A stretch of 64,000 bases of DNA from Ideonella sp. A 288 (GCF_002198735.1 NZ_MWLO01000163.1:1-64000), one strand, 5' to 3'. Numbered from the stretch's first letter, positions 1 to 8,887 are shown. The notes: generated by a model from the sequence alone, not told the origin. Program-made: numbers and translations.

Positions 1-1986
1 CTCCACGGTGCGGGCCACGGCGCTGGCGCCCTCGCCGGCCTCCTTGGCGGCCTTGGCGGCCATGCCGTCGGTGACGCCGGCGTTGTCGGCGTTCTGTCGC
101 ACCGACGAGGCCATCTCCTGCAGCGACGCGGCGGTTTCCTCGACGCTGGCGGCCTGCTCCGAGGCCGACTGCGACAGCGACTGCGAGGTCTGCGACACCT
201 GGTTGGCGGCGGCGGTCAGGTGCTCGGCCGCGGTGCTCACCTCGGTGATCGTGCGCGACAGGGTGTCCAGCAAGGCATTGAGTTGCTCGCCCAGCGAGAG
301 GAAGAAGCCCGACTTGCCGTCCAGCGCGATGCGCGCGCTGAGGTCTCCGTCGACCGCGCCCTGCGCCACCGCGGTGACCTCGGCCTCGGCGGCCAGTTGC
401 TCGGTGCGGTCGAGCCATTGGCCGACCGTGCCGCGCAGCAGGCCCTGGTCGTCGAGCACGGGCGTGGTGGTCAGGTCATAGGTGCGGCCGCCCAGCACCA
501 TGCGCGATTGGGTGCGCTGGGTCAGCTGCTTCAACCGGGTCACTGCGGCGGCCGGGTCGGGGTAGAACAGCCCGATCGAGCGGCCCACCACGTTGTCGGG
601 GTCGAAGGCAGGCTGCTCGCGGCGGAACGCGGCGGCGTCGCGGTGCAGCACGGCATCGAGCGCCTGGTTGATGTACAGCACGGTGCCTTCGGCGTCGGCG
701 ATGCGCACCGGCAGCGAGGCCACGTCCAGCGCCTGCTTGATGCGGAGCGCTTCGTCCTTGATGCGGCGTTCCTCGACCAGCAGCGCCGCCTCGCGTTCCT
801 GCGCGGCCAGCACGGCGGTCATGTCCTTCCATTCCACGACGATGCCCAGCCGGCGCTTGTCGGCGTCGATCACCGGGTTGAGCAGCAGTTCGAAGCGGCG
901 GCCGCCGATGGCGAGCTTGGCGGTGTGCGGCGCGTCCAGGCGCGCCAGCATGGCCCGCTGGTGCTCGGGACGGCGGTGGAAGATGTCGACGTTGGCGCCG
1001 ATCACGGTCTTGGCATCGAAGTGCGGCAGGTCCTTGCGGATGTCCGACTCGGCCTCCTGCAGCATCTGCAGCAGCGACCGGTTGGCGTAGACGATGTTGA
1101 GGTCGGCGTCGGCCACCATCATGTTGGTGGCGGCCACGGTCAGTGCATGCTGGATGCGTTCGGCCACCAACGCGCGTCGCTGCGTGTCGGCCACCTCGAA
1201 GCCCAGGCGCACCTGCAGGCAACGCAAAGCCCGCATCAGCTCGGCCAGGTCGCCCTCGCCGCGTGCCTCCACCAGCCCGTCGAAGCGGCCCTGGCTGAAC
1301 TGTGCGATCCAGCGGCTGGCGTCGGCCATGCCCGATCGCAGCGTGCCGAGCAGGCGCGCACCGCCCCACGCGGTGGCGCCCAGCGTGGCGGCGGCCAGCG
1401 CCAGCAGCCACCAGGCCTGCAGCGCGCCGCCCACGCCGGCCATCGCCGTGGCGGCGGTCGCGCCCAGCGCCAGCAGTGTGGCGCGGGTGGGCAGGGTGGC
1501 GTTGGCCACCCGGGCCACCAGCCCCGGGGCCTTGTCGGGCACCACCAGGCCGTCACGGATGGCCAGGCCCTGGGCCTTGCCGTCGGTGAACTTCTTGTAG
1601 GCCGCGGCGCAGGCATCGATCAGTTCCCGCGTGGGCCGCGTGCGCACCGACAGGTAGCCCGTCACCTCGTTGCCTTCGAGCAGTGGCGTCACATTGGCCA
1701 CCACCCAGTAGTGGCTGCCGTCCTTGCGGCGGTTCTTGACCACGCCGGTCCAGGGCCGGCCGGCCTTCAGCGTGGTCCAGAGGTCGGCAAATGCCTCCTC
1801 GGGCATGTCGGGATGGCGCACCAGGTTGTGCGGCTGGCCGAGCAACTCGGACTCGACGAAGCCGCTGGCCTCGACGAAGTCGGCGTTGACCCAGGTGATC
1901 CGCCCCTTGGCATCGGTGCGCGAGACGATGGTCATGCCATCGGGCAGGGTGTACTCGGTGTCGTTGACAGGCAGGTTCTTGCGCAC
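1..1986 (-). CDS. Aer-type methyl-accepting chemotaxis protein with three PAS domains (3' end cut by window edge)
   Basis: Energy- or redox-type chemoreceptor; 662 codons are visible and the C-terminus lies beyond the left edge. I place the start at a GTG because AAGGA sits about 9 nt upstream and the gene begins 24 nt after cheA. Residues about 10-115 are an Aer-like PAS (WVNADFVEASGF; NRRKDGSHYWVVANVTP). Two hydrophobic stretches follow near residues 150-200, then two further PAS modules (AATNMMVADADLNIVYANRS and ASLPVRIADAEGTVLYINQA), and then the start of the MCP signalling helices with typical Gln/Ser/Ala-rich heptads (SQTSQSLSQSASEQAASVEE). The PAS repeats suggest FAD or another cofactor and internal rather than periplasmic sensing. 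It is the last visible gene of the cheA operon. The signalling tip is outside the window. Confidence 0.9.
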   Translation of the reverse strand, partial: MRKNLPVNDTEYTLPDGMTIVSRTDAKGRITWVNADFVEASGFVESELLGQPHNLVRHPDMPEEAFADLWTTLKAGRPWTGVVKNRRKDGSHYWVVANVTPLLEGNEVTGYLSVRTRPTRELIDACAAAYKKFTDGKAQGLAIRDGLVVPDKAPGLVARVANATLPTRATLLALGATAATAMAGVGGALQAWWLLALAAATLGATAWGGARLLGTLRSGMADASRWIAQFSQGRFDGLVEARGEGDLAELMRALRCLQVRLGFEVADTQRRALVAERIQHALTVAATNMMVADADLNIVYANRSLLQMLQEAESDIRKDLPHFDAKTVIGANVDIFHRRPEHQRAMLARLDAPHTAKLAIGGRRFELLLNPVIDADKRRLGIVVEWKDMTAVLAAQEREAALLVEERRIKDEALRIKQALDVASLPVRIADAEGTVLYINQALDAVLHRDAAAFRREQPAFDPDNVVGRSIGLFYPDPAAAVTRLKQLTQRTQSRMVLGGRTYDLTTTPVLDDQGLLRGTVGQWLDRTEQLAAEAEVTAVAQGAVDGDLSARIALDGKSGFFLSLGEQLNALLDTLSRTITEVSTAAEHLTAAANQVSQTSQSLSQSASEQAASVEETAASLQEMASSVRQNADNAGVTDGMAAKAAKEAGEGASAVARTVE

Positions 1987-2010
1987 GGGGCGTGTTCCTT
2001 GAAGGCGAGG

Positions 2011-4239
2011 TCAGTGCGCAGCCGCGCTGCGCGGGGCCGAGGACAAGGGGCTGTTGGGGCGCTGGACGACGTGGGCGACGAGCGCCGACACGTCCAGCAC
2101 CAGGGCCACCTCGCCGCTGCCGAGGATGGTGGAGCCCGCAATGCCGCGCAGTTGCGCGAAGACGCGGGCCAAGGGCTTGATCACGGTCTGGTGCTGGCCG
2201 TGCAGGCGGTCGACCAGCAGGCCCACCTTGCTGCGCTCGGTGCGCACGATCAGCATGCTCTGCCGCGGCGGCCGCTCGCCGTCGAGGCGGAAGCAGCGGC
2301 GCAGGTCGACGAAGGGCAGCACCTCGCCGCGCAGGTCGAAGCAGCCGTTGCCGCCGGAGGCGTCGGCATGGCAGGCCGGCGGGTTCTCGATGCACTCCAC
2401 CACCGATTCGAGCGGCACCACGTAGTGGATGCCGGCGACGTTGGTGAGGAAGCCGTCGATGATGGCCAGGGTGAGCGGCAGGCGGATCTGGATCGTCGTG
2501 CCGGCGCCCTCGGTGCTGGCGATGTGCATCTGGCCGCGCAGCGATTCGATGTTGCGGCGCACGACGTCCATGCCGACGCCGCGGCCCGACAGGTCGGTCA
2601 CCTGCTCGGCGGTGGAGAAGCCGGGCATCAGGATCAGCTCGTTGACCTCGGCATCGCTCAGCACCGCGTCGGGCGAGACGAGGCCGCGCTCGATGGCCTT
2701 GGCCAGGATGCGGTCGCGCTTCAGGCCCTTGCCGTCGTCGCTGACCTCGATGACGATCTGGCCCGACTCCTGGTAGGCGTTCAGCGCCAGGCGGCCCTTG
2801 GCCGACTTGCCCGCGGCCACCCGGTCGGCGCCGATCTCGATGCCGTGGTCCAGGCTGTTGCGCACCAGGTGCATCAGCGGGTCGGCGATCACCTCGACCA
2901 TGGCCTTGTCCAGCTCGGTGTCGCCGCCGGTGAGCTCGAGATCGACTTCCTTGCCGAGCTGCTTGCTCACGTCGCGCACCACGCGCTGGAAGCGCGCGAA
3001 GGTCTCGCCGATGGGCACCATGCGCAGGCCCAGCGCGCGGTCGCGGGCGTCCTCCACCAGGCCGGCGATGCGCAGCGCGGCCTCGTGGAAGGGCGCCGAC
3101 GCGGCCTCGTCGGCCACCAGCTGGGCCCCCGAACTGGCGATGACCAGTTCGCCGATGATGTCGATCAGCCGGTCGAGCTTGTCGGCGCGCACGCGGATGA
3201 AGCTGCCGGCGTTGGCGTCGGCGTTGCGGCGGTCGCGGGTGGCCTGTCGGCGGTCGGTGCCGCCCGGGGCCGGCGCGGCCGCGGTGGGGGCCGAGGCCGT
3301 GCCCGTGGTCGCCATCGCGGCGGCCTTGGCCTCGACGGGTGCAGCCGCCTTGGCCGCCGGGGCCCGCGCCTCGGGCCGGCGGAAGCCCAGGCGGTCCCAC
3401 AGGTCGAGCAGGTCGGTCGTGGCGTCGGCGTCGTCGCCGCAGCGCCGCAGCAGCAGCGCGTCGAAGTCGTTGGGGCCGAAATCGGGCGACAGGATCGCGA
3501 TGTCGCAGTCCTCGGCGCAGAAATCGAACACCTGCTCGATGAGGCTGCGCGGGCCCGGGCTGTCCAGGCGGATCTCGAAGCCGAGGTGGCAGTGCTCGGG
3601 GTCGAGCGCCTCGAGCGCAGGCACGGCGTCGGCCAGCGTCTCGATGCCCAGGACCGTGCCCACGCTGTCCAGGTAACGGATGAACGACAGGGGGTCCAGG
3701 CCGTTGCGCAGCGCATCGCCGCCGAAGCGCAGCGACAGGTGCCAGGCGCCAGCCTGCTCGCCGTCGGCACCGTCGGAGTCGGCCACGGTGTCGTGGGCAG
3801 CCGCTGCGGCAGAAGCCCCGCTGCCGGACCCGCCTGCCATGGCCGCGCGCAGTTCAGCGCCCAGTGCAGCGCCCGCGGCGGCGGCGGCCAGGTCGGCGGT
3901 GCCGGTGCGCACCTCGTCGAGCAGGCGCTCGATCTCGTCGCGGCTGCGCAGCAGCAGGGCGATCACGGGCTCGCTCACCACGATCTGCGCCGAGCGCAGC
4001 CCTTCGAGCAGCGTCTCGGCGTCGTGGGTGAAGGCCACCACGGCCTCGAAGCCGAACAACCCGGCCGTGCCCTTGATGGTGTGGGCGGCGCGGAAGGCGG
4101 CGTTCAGGTTCTCGTGGTCGTCGGGCGCGGTCTCCATGACCAGCAGCGCCTGCTCGAACTGGCGCAGCATGTCCTGCGCCTCGTCCAGGAAGCCCACCCG
4201 CGCGGCGGCCAGGATCTCGTCGTCGTCGTCGCGTTTCAT
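2011..4239 (-). CDS. cheA: chemotaxis histidine kinase CheA
   Basis: Central kinase of the chemotaxis array, phosphorylating CheY/CheB; 742 aa, cytoplasmic. An N-terminal HPt domain carries the phospho-accepting His53 in AAHTIKGTAGLFG. Residues about 165-290 form a P2-like receiver-docking region. The dimerisation helices (DKLDRLIDIIGELVIA), the HATPase (HLVRNSLDHGIE; DDGKGL; GRGVGMDVV) and a C-terminal CheW-like regulatory domain follow. The ATG overlaps the stop of the STAS gene (ATGA), so the two are probably translationally coupled. The linkers are Ala/Pro-rich. No cheW, cheR or cheB is visible; they may lie beyond the left edge. Confidence 0.96.
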   Translation of the reverse strand: MKRDDDDEILAAARVGFLDEAQDMLRQFEQALLVMETAPDDHENLNAAFRAAHTIKGTAGLFGFEAVVAFTHDAETLLEGLRSAQIVVSEPVIALLLRSRDEIERLLDEVRTGTADLAAAAAGAALGAELRAAMAGGSGSGASAAAAAHDTVADSDGADGEQAGAWHLSLRFGGDALRNGLDPLSFIRYLDSVGTVLGIETLADAVPALEALDPEHCHLGFEIRLDSPGPRSLIEQVFDFCAEDCDIAILSPDFGPNDFDALLLRRCGDDADATTDLLDLWDRLGFRRPEARAPAAKAAAPVEAKAAAMATTGTASAPTAAAPAPGGTDRRQATRDRRNADANAGSFIRVRADKLDRLIDIIGELVIASSGAQLVADEAASAPFHEAALRIAGLVEDARDRALGLRMVPIGETFARFQRVVRDVSKQLGKEVDLELTGGDTELDKAMVEVIADPLMHLVRNSLDHGIEIGADRVAAGKSAKGRLALNAYQESGQIVIEVSDDGKGLKRDRILAKAIERGLVSPDAVLSDAEVNELILMPGFSTAEQVTDLSGRGVGMDVVRRNIESLRGQMHIASTEGAGTTIQIRLPLTLAIIDGFLTNVAGIHYVVPLESVVECIENPPACHADASGGNGCFDLRGEVLPFVDLRRCFRLDGERPPRQSMLIVRTERSKVGLLVDRLHGQHQTVIKPLARVFAQLRGIAGSTILGSGEVALVLDVSALVAHVVQRPNSPLSSAPRSAAAH

Positions 4240-4529
4240 GCGGCTTCTCCGCTCGGGGTGAGCAGGCGCGTGCTCAGGCCGTAGGTGGCCAGGGCCTGCC
4301 GCACCGGTTCGCTGGGCTCGGTGATGCACAGGCGCTGCCCGCGCTGCCGCGCGCTGTGCTGCAGCGACAGCAGCAGCTGCACGCCGGCACTGTCGCAGGC
4401 CTCGACATGCGACAGGTCGAGCCACAGCTCGGGCCCGTCGTCGGCCAGCGTCTGCAGCAACGTCTCGCGCTGCGCCGCGGCGGCGGCGATGGTGAACTCG
4501 CCGATCGGGGCGTGGACGGGGAGGGTCAT
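4236..4529 (-). CDS. STAS-domain (anti-anti-sigma-like) protein
   Basis: A 97-aa single STAS domain. The core around LWLDLSHVEACDSAGVQLLL carries the Ser of the D-S-A-G motif that partner kinases phosphorylate in SpoIIAA-type antagonists. Start ATG overlaps the stop of the preceding receiver gene, and its own stop overlaps the cheA start, so it is tightly embedded between a receiver and cheA. STAS proteins occur in some bacterial chemotaxis operons, but the partner is usually unknown. A role as a CheA-associated adaptor or phospho-switch is inference only. No anti-sigma kinase is visible nearby. Confidence 0.85.
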   Translation of the reverse strand: MTLPVHAPIGEFTIAAAAAQRETLLQTLADDGPELWLDLSHVEACDSAGVQLLLSLQHSARQRGQRLCITEPSEPVRQALATYGLSTRLLTPSGEAA

Positions 4530-4909
4530 GCGACGGCTCCGGTGGCTCGCGTGAGCTGTTCGATCGTGTCGATCAGCATCGAGGGTTGGAAGGGCTTGGC
4601 CAGCCAGGCGCCCGCGCCGGCGCGGCGGCAATCGTCGCGCACCGTGAGGCTGGATTGCGTGGTCACCACCACCACCGGCGTGCGGCGGTAGGCCTCGATC
4701 GAGCGCAGCTTGCGCAGCAGGCTGGGGCCGTCCATGCGGGGCGTGGACACGTCGCAGACGACGCAGTCCAGGGCGCGCCCGTCCAGCAGCAGGAGGGCTT
4801 CAACCCCATCGCCGGCTTCGATGACGTCGAAGCCGGCGTCCTCGAGTGTCAGGCGCACCACGGTGCGCACGCTCGACGAATCGTCGATGACCAGTGCCAT
4901 TCGGCTCAT
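4526..4909 (-). CDS. single-domain response regulator (CheY-like, second copy)
   Basis: A 127-aa receiver with no output domain. The acidic pocket D9/D10, phospho-acceptor D53 (VVCDVSTPRMDG), T83 and K105 are all present. AGGAG about 7 nt upstream supports this ATG; a second ATG three codons in is possible. It resembles the adjacent CheY along its whole length, including the AKPFQPS motif after K105, suggesting an old tandem duplication. Its phospho-site loop differs (STPRMDG instead of NMPNMDG). It probably takes phosphate from CheA, either as a second output or as a phosphate sink. Confidence 0.88.
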   Translation of the reverse strand: MSRMALVIDDSSSVRTVVRLTLEDAGFDVIEAGDGVEALLLLDGRALDCVVCDVSTPRMDGPSLLRKLRSIEAYRRTPVVVVTTQSSLTVRDDCRRAGAGAWLAKPFQPSMLIDTIEQLTRATGAVA

Positions 4910-4940
4910 GCAAGCTCCTGCGGGCCTGTTGGGCGGCCGC

Positions 4941-5306
4941 TCAGACGCAGAGCCGGTTGACGGCGTCCACGAGCTGCGAGGGCTGGAAGGGCTTGGTGAT
5001 CCAGGCGCGGGCACCGGCGGCGCGGCCCTCGGCCTTCTTGGATTCCTGCGACTCGGTGGTCAGCATGATCACGGGCGTGAACTTGTAGTTCGCGGCCGTC
5101 TTCAGGTGCCTCAGGAAGCTCAGCCCGTCCATGTTGGGCATGTTCACGTCGCAGACGATCAGGTTGAGCTTGCGGCCGTCCAGCTTGCCGCAGGCGTCCT
5201 TGCCGTCGGCGGCTTCCACCACCTCGTAGCCGGCCTTTTGCAGCGCCAGCTTCACGACCGTCCGGAAGCTCCCGGAATCGTCGACCACCATCACTGTCTT
5301 AGCCAT
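4941..5306 (-). CDS. cheY: chemotaxis response regulator CheY
   Basis: A 121-aa stand-alone receiver with D9/D10, phospho-acceptor D53 (IVCDVNMPNMDG), T83 and K105 (AWITKPFQPS). Length and motifs match CheY proteins that, phosphorylated by CheA, bind the flagellar switch. It lies 28 nt after the MCP-like gene and 31 nt before the second receiver, within one operon. Of the two receivers here, this one keeps the more canonical loop, so it is the better candidate for motor control. That assignment is inference. Confidence 0.9.
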   Translation of the reverse strand: MAKTVMVVDDSGSFRTVVKLALQKAGYEVVEAADGKDACGKLDGRKLNLIVCDVNMPNMDGLSFLRHLKTAANYKFTPVIMLTTESQESKKAEGRAAGARAWITKPFQPSQLVDAVNRLCV

Positions 5307-5334
5307 TTGATTGCTCCTTCGATGAGACAGGTTT

Positions 5335-6495
5335 TCAGAAGAACTCGACGGCCGCCGTGCGTTCGATCTGCACGGTGCCGTGATGGAAGGTGCGCTGCTC
5401 TTCCATCGTGTAGGACTGTTCGAGCCGGGCCAGCCACTCGGCGATGTCGGCGTGGGTGGCCGACGGGTTGGACTGCACCCATTCGGCGAAGCGGCCCATG
5501 TCGCGGCCGACGATGTCGAGCATCTGGGTCAGGCGGTCCTGGAACTGGAAGCCCATGAACACCTGCTCGAGCTCGCCGTTCATGCGCAGCGCGGCCTCGC
5601 GCAGCTCGCGAGAGCCGCGCAGCGTGCCGGCCATGCGCGTGACCAGCGCGGCGGCCACCTCGCGGGCGCGGCGCCGGGCCAGCAGCTCGAGCTCCTCGTC
5701 GCCGATGGTGGCCAGCTCCGACTGCTTGCGCAGGCGGTCGATGCGCGCGGTCATGGTGCCCAGCTCTTCGCTGATGCGCTGGCCGGCCTCGCCGCTGCGG
5801 GCGGCCAGCGACCGCACTTCCTGCGCCACGACGCCGAAACCCGAGCCGCCCTCGCCGGCGCGGTTGGCCTCGATCGAGGCATTGAACGCCACCAGGTGGG
5901 TGTGGCGCGCCAGGTCGCGCACCTCCTTGGCGACGCGGCCGAGTTCGGCCAGGCGTTCGCTGCAGGCCAGCATCTCGGTGACCATCGCGTCGCGTTGGGC
6001 ACGGCTGGTGCGCATCGGCTCCAGCAGCGACTCGACGATCTCGGCGTTCTCTTCCAGGGCCTCGTCGGTGGCGCCGGCGCCCATCATCGGATTGAGCTTC
6101 TCGGCGTGCTGCGCGGCCTGGCTGAGCCCGTCCGACAGGTTGCCGAAGGATTGCAGCAGGCCGCCCACACCCTTCTCGGCCTCGGCCTTCGATGCCTCGA
6201 TGTGGCGTTGCCACACCGGCACCACCTGGCTGACCATCAGCGTCGTGCCCTCGGCCGCCGCCAATGCACCGGCGCGCTGTGCCGGGGCCGCCGCGCCGCG
6301 CGGCCAGGCCAGGGCGGCGCAGACGGTGCCGCAGGCCAGCGCCGCCAGCGCGCCGCTCGTCCATTGCGGTGCCACGGCCAGGCAGCCCGCGGCCGCCACG
6401 GCCCCGGCAGCCACCGGGCGCCAGAGCGCACCGAGGCCGCCCGCAGCGGGCACGGCGGTCGGACGGGTGTTGGTATCTGGGGTCTCGGAGCTCAT
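5335..6495 (-). CDS. divergent membrane-anchored MCP-like chemotaxis protein
   Basis: A 386-aa protein with two hydrophobic helices near residues 25-75 and then a helical cytoplasmic part. The MCP tip is recognisable but altered: HTHLVAFNASIEANRAGEGG and then GFGVVAQEVRSLAARS, where ordinary receptors have N-A-A-I-E-A-A-R-A-G-E and GFAVVA. There is no periplasmic sensor domain and the methylation helices are short. First gene of the che operon, directly behind a FliA-type promoter at 6562-6588. It may be an array component or accessory to CheA signalling rather than a ligand receptor. Family membership is secure; function is not. Confidence 0.85.
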   Translation of the reverse strand: MSSETPDTNTRPTAVPAAGGLGALWRPVAAGAVAAAGCLAVAPQWTSGALAALACGTVCAALAWPRGAAAPAQRAGALAAAEGTTLMVSQVVPVWQRHIEASKAEAEKGVGGLLQSFGNLSDGLSQAAQHAEKLNPMMGAGATDEALEENAEIVESLLEPMRTSRAQRDAMVTEMLACSERLAELGRVAKEVRDLARHTHLVAFNASIEANRAGEGGSGFGVVAQEVRSLAARSGEAGQRISEELGTMTARIDRLRKQSELATIGDEELELLARRRAREVAAALVTRMAGTLRGSRELREAALRMNGELEQVFMGFQFQDRLTQMLDIVGRDMGRFAEWVQSNPSATHADIAEWLARLEQSYTMEEQRTFHHGTVQIERTAAVEFF

Positions 6496-6561
6496 GCATC
6501 CTCGCTGCGAACGTCGCGCTTCGGGTCATCCCGCGCCCGGGCAAGTGCCGCGACTGACGGG

Positions 6562-6588
6562 TTATCGGCCGGTTCGAGGAGGATTTGA
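6562..6588 (-). promoter_or_regulatory. FliA (sigma-28) promoter of the che operon
   Basis: On the minus strand: TCAAATCC, an 11-nt spacer, then a perfect GCCGATAA -10 box. The enterobacterial consensus is TAAAGTTT-N11-GCCGATAA. It lies 67 nt upstream of the first gene of the cheY-cheA operon, which fits late flagellar-class control. Seen directly in the sequence; sigma-factor use is inferred. Confidence 0.75.
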
Positions 6589-6699
6589 GCCTCGGCAGCG
6601 AGGAATCAGTGGTTCGAACAGCCCCATGTCGGTGCGTCATTTGTGCGGATGGTCGGCGCCGCACCAGTCGAACAATCCCTACAGGTGGCCCGAGGGGCA

Positions 6700-6726
6700 T
6701 TCAGTCCCGCAGCGGGCCGCCGATAC
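6700..6726 (+). promoter_or_regulatory. probable FliA promoter of the plus-strand MCP gene
   Basis: TTCAGTCC, an 11-nt spacer and GCCGATAC. The -10 matches the FliA consensus at 7 of 8 positions and the -35 at about 4 of 8. It sits 74 nt upstream of the MCP start, divergent from the stronger FliA box at 6562-6588. The 305-bp gap between the two genes holds no other clear signal. Confidence 0.5.
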
Positions 6727-6800
6727 ACACCAGGTTGCCGCCGTGTTCCGACATGGGGGTGCGGCCTCGAATCGTTGGTTTCCGGATCGGATGCATCGCC

Positions 6801-8807
6801 ATGGTCATGTCGACAGCCAGCAGCGCGTTGAAGCAATTGCGACAGGTGCGCCTGCCCGGGCTGCGCTTCGGCAACTTCTTCAAGTACCACGGCTTGCTCG
6901 CGCCGGGCGTGCGCCTGTTGCGCCTGCTGCCCTTCGGCATGAAGGCTGCCGTGGTGACGCTGTGCTTCGTCGTGCCGATCGCCCTGCTCGGCGTGAACTA
7001 CCTGCGCACGGTCACGGCACAGACGGCGCTGACCCGGAGCGAACGGCAGGGACTGGTCATCGCGATCCGCGCCGCCGAGCTGTCGCATGCGCTGCACGCG
7101 GCCGAACTGGATGCTGCGGTCACCGCACTCGGCGGCGCCGAAGGAAAGCGGCCGGACTGGCGAGCCGGCATCGACCAGGCCTACCTGGAATTGTCGGAGG
7201 CGGTGGCGACCCTGCCGTTTGCGCCCGGCATCATCGATTCGCTGCGCCGCGTGCAAACACCGCACGACGCGCTCAAGGCCGGCGAAGCCGTGGACGCCAA
7301 GGGCCGGCTCGAGGCCCTGCACCGCTACCACGACGCGCTGAACGCACTGGTGCCGGTGCTGACGGCCGAATCCGGGCTGGCGGTGGACCCGGAGCTGGCC
7401 ACTCACCGGCTGCAGCACCTGGCGTTCACCGACCTGCCGGCGCTGGCCGGCAGCCTGGCCTCGATGCGTGCCAACGGCGCCGGCTGGCTGGGCGGCCGCA
7501 CCGAGCCCCACTGGCGCAACGGCGCCGTGGGGAACCTGATGCTGGCCGATCTGGCGCTGGACCAGGTGCGCTACCGCACCGAGCCGCTGGCGCGCGAACG
7601 CGCGCCGGGGGTGGCGCAGTTGCACGACGCCGCCGCCTGGAAGCCCATCCTCGACTTCATCGCCACCGCCAACACCGGGCTCCTCGGGTCGGCGCCGCTG
7701 GGCGAGGTGAGCAGCTTCCTTGCCGAGGGCGAGCAGGCCGTGCAGGCGGCGCAGAAGCTGCACCGCTTGTCGCTCGAAGCCCTGGACAGGATGCTGGCCG
7801 ACCGCGACGAGGCGCTCGGACAGGAGATGCGGCGCATGGCCGTCGTGGTGACGCTGTGCCTGCTGGCGGCGCTGTACATGCTGTTCTCGGTGTACCGGGT
7901 GATGGACGGCGGGCTGGACCTGATCCGCGAACAGGTCACGCGCATGGCGCACGGCGACCTCAGCGCGCGGCCCCGCGCCCGCGGCCGCGACGAGGTGGCC
8001 AAGGCGCTGGATTCGCTGAGCACCTCGCTGTCGCGGCTGGCCGACCTGTTCTCGGCGGTGCGACAGGGCGTGTCGGCCATGTCGCATGCCTCGCATTCGA
8101 TGACCACCGCGTCGGACGACCTGCGCCGCCGCACCGAGGAGACCTCGCAGTCCACCACCGAGATCATCGGCCGCGTGGCGCAGTTCGTCGACCAGCTGGA
8201 GGACACCGGCCGGCGCATCGACGACGCCACGCAGGTGGTGCAGACGCTGCGCATCGACGCGCTGCGCAGCCACACGCAGATGCAGCGGCTGGACGAGCGC
8301 ATGAAGTCGCTGCGCGGCAAGAGCCGCAAGATCGCGGACATCGTTCAGGTCATCGACCACATCGCGTTCCGCACCAACATCCTGTCGCTGAATGCGGCGG
8401 TCGAGGCCGCCAAGGCCGGGCCCGCGGGCCGGGGCTTTGCCGTGGTCGCGCAGGAAGTGCGCAGCCTGGCCACGCGGACGGCCGACTCGGCGCGGCAGGT
8501 GCACGGCATCATCACCAGCTCCACCGAGGACATCGAGCAGTGCAGCGCGATGGCCGACATGAGCGCCGAATCGCTGGCCGACACCCAGCGCAACGTGCTG
8601 CGCATCAACCAGTCGATGGACGAGATCGTGGGACTCACCCGCGGCGGGCTGGGCAGCTCGCAGGTGCTGCTTCAGCAGCTGCAGGCCATCGACGCCAAGA
8701 CCGTCGACAACCACAAGCTCGTCGAGCAGATGGCAGCCGCCACCGGCGATCTGCGCGGCCAGGGTGTGCTGCTCAGCGAGCAGGTCACCGGCTTCAAGCT
8801 GGCCTGA
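6801..8807 (+). CDS. methyl-accepting chemotaxis protein (membrane receptor with HAMP)
   Basis: A 668-aa receptor. TM1 lies near residues 48-70 (AAVVTLCFVVPIALLGVNYL). A long, mostly helical periplasmic domain of about 290 aa follows, then TM2 (VVVTLCLLAALYMLFSVYRV), HAMP (residues about 375-425) and an MCP signalling domain with the tip [20 protein letters not shown] then [17 protein letters not shown]. The tip has Lys and Pro where Arg and Glu are usual (EAAKAGPAGRG), which could affect array packing or CheA/CheW contact. The reading frame is open upstream to 6585. I chose ATG 6801 because the hydrophobic N-terminus follows it and upstream codons look non-coding; ATG 6807 is also possible. 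Ligand unknown. Confidence 0.88.
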   Translation: MVMSTASSALKQLRQVRLPGLRFGNFFKYHGLLAPGVRLLRLLPFGMKAAVVTLCFVVPIALLGVNYLRTVTAQTALTRSERQGLVIAIRAAELSHALHAAELDAAVTALGGAEGKRPDWRAGIDQAYLELSEAVATLPFAPGIIDSLRRVQTPHDALKAGEAVDAKGRLEALHRYHDALNALVPVLTAESGLAVDPELATHRLQHLAFTDLPALAGSLASMRANGAGWLGGRTEPHWRNGAVGNLMLADLALDQVRYRTEPLARERAPGVAQLHDAAAWKPILDFIATANTGLLGSAPLGEVSSFLAEGEQAVQAAQKLHRLSLEALDRMLADRDEALGQEMRRMAVVVTLCLLAALYMLFSVYRVMDGGLDLIREQVTRMAHGDLSARPRARGRDEVAKALDSLSTSLSRLADLFSAVRQGVSAMSHASHSMTTASDDLRRRTEETSQSTTEIIGRVAQFVDQLEDTGRRIDDATQVVQTLRIDALRSHTQMQRLDERMKSLRGKSRKIADIVQVIDHIAFRTNILSLNAAVEAAKAGPAGRGFAVVAQEVRSLATRTADSARQVHGIITSSTEDIEQCSAMADMSAESLADTQRNVLRINQSMDEIVGLTRGGLGSSQVLLQQLQAIDAKTVDNHKLVEQMAAATGDLRGQGVLLSEQVTGFKLA

Positions 8808-8851
8808 CGGGGCCGGCCCGCGCCAGCCCGCGCCCCGCAGCGGACCGTCGT

Positions 8852-8875
8852 CCGGGCGCGCTGCCGCGCGCCCGG
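8852..8875. terminator. GC-rich hairpin after the MCP gene
   Basis: CCGGGCGCG and CGCGCCCGG form a 9-bp perfect stem with a 6-nt loop, 44 nt past the MCP stop codon. No T-tract follows, so it may be a Rho-assisted or weak terminator, or simply high-GC structure. Confidence 0.35.
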
Positions 8876-8887
8876 GGCCTGTCGGCT

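Noticed and set aside
220-4284. A 1354-codon open frame on the plus strand opposite cheA and the first MCP.
   Set aside because: High-GC antisense shadow: His/Gln/Arg/Gly-rich, no domain, and wholly opposite genes with clear families.
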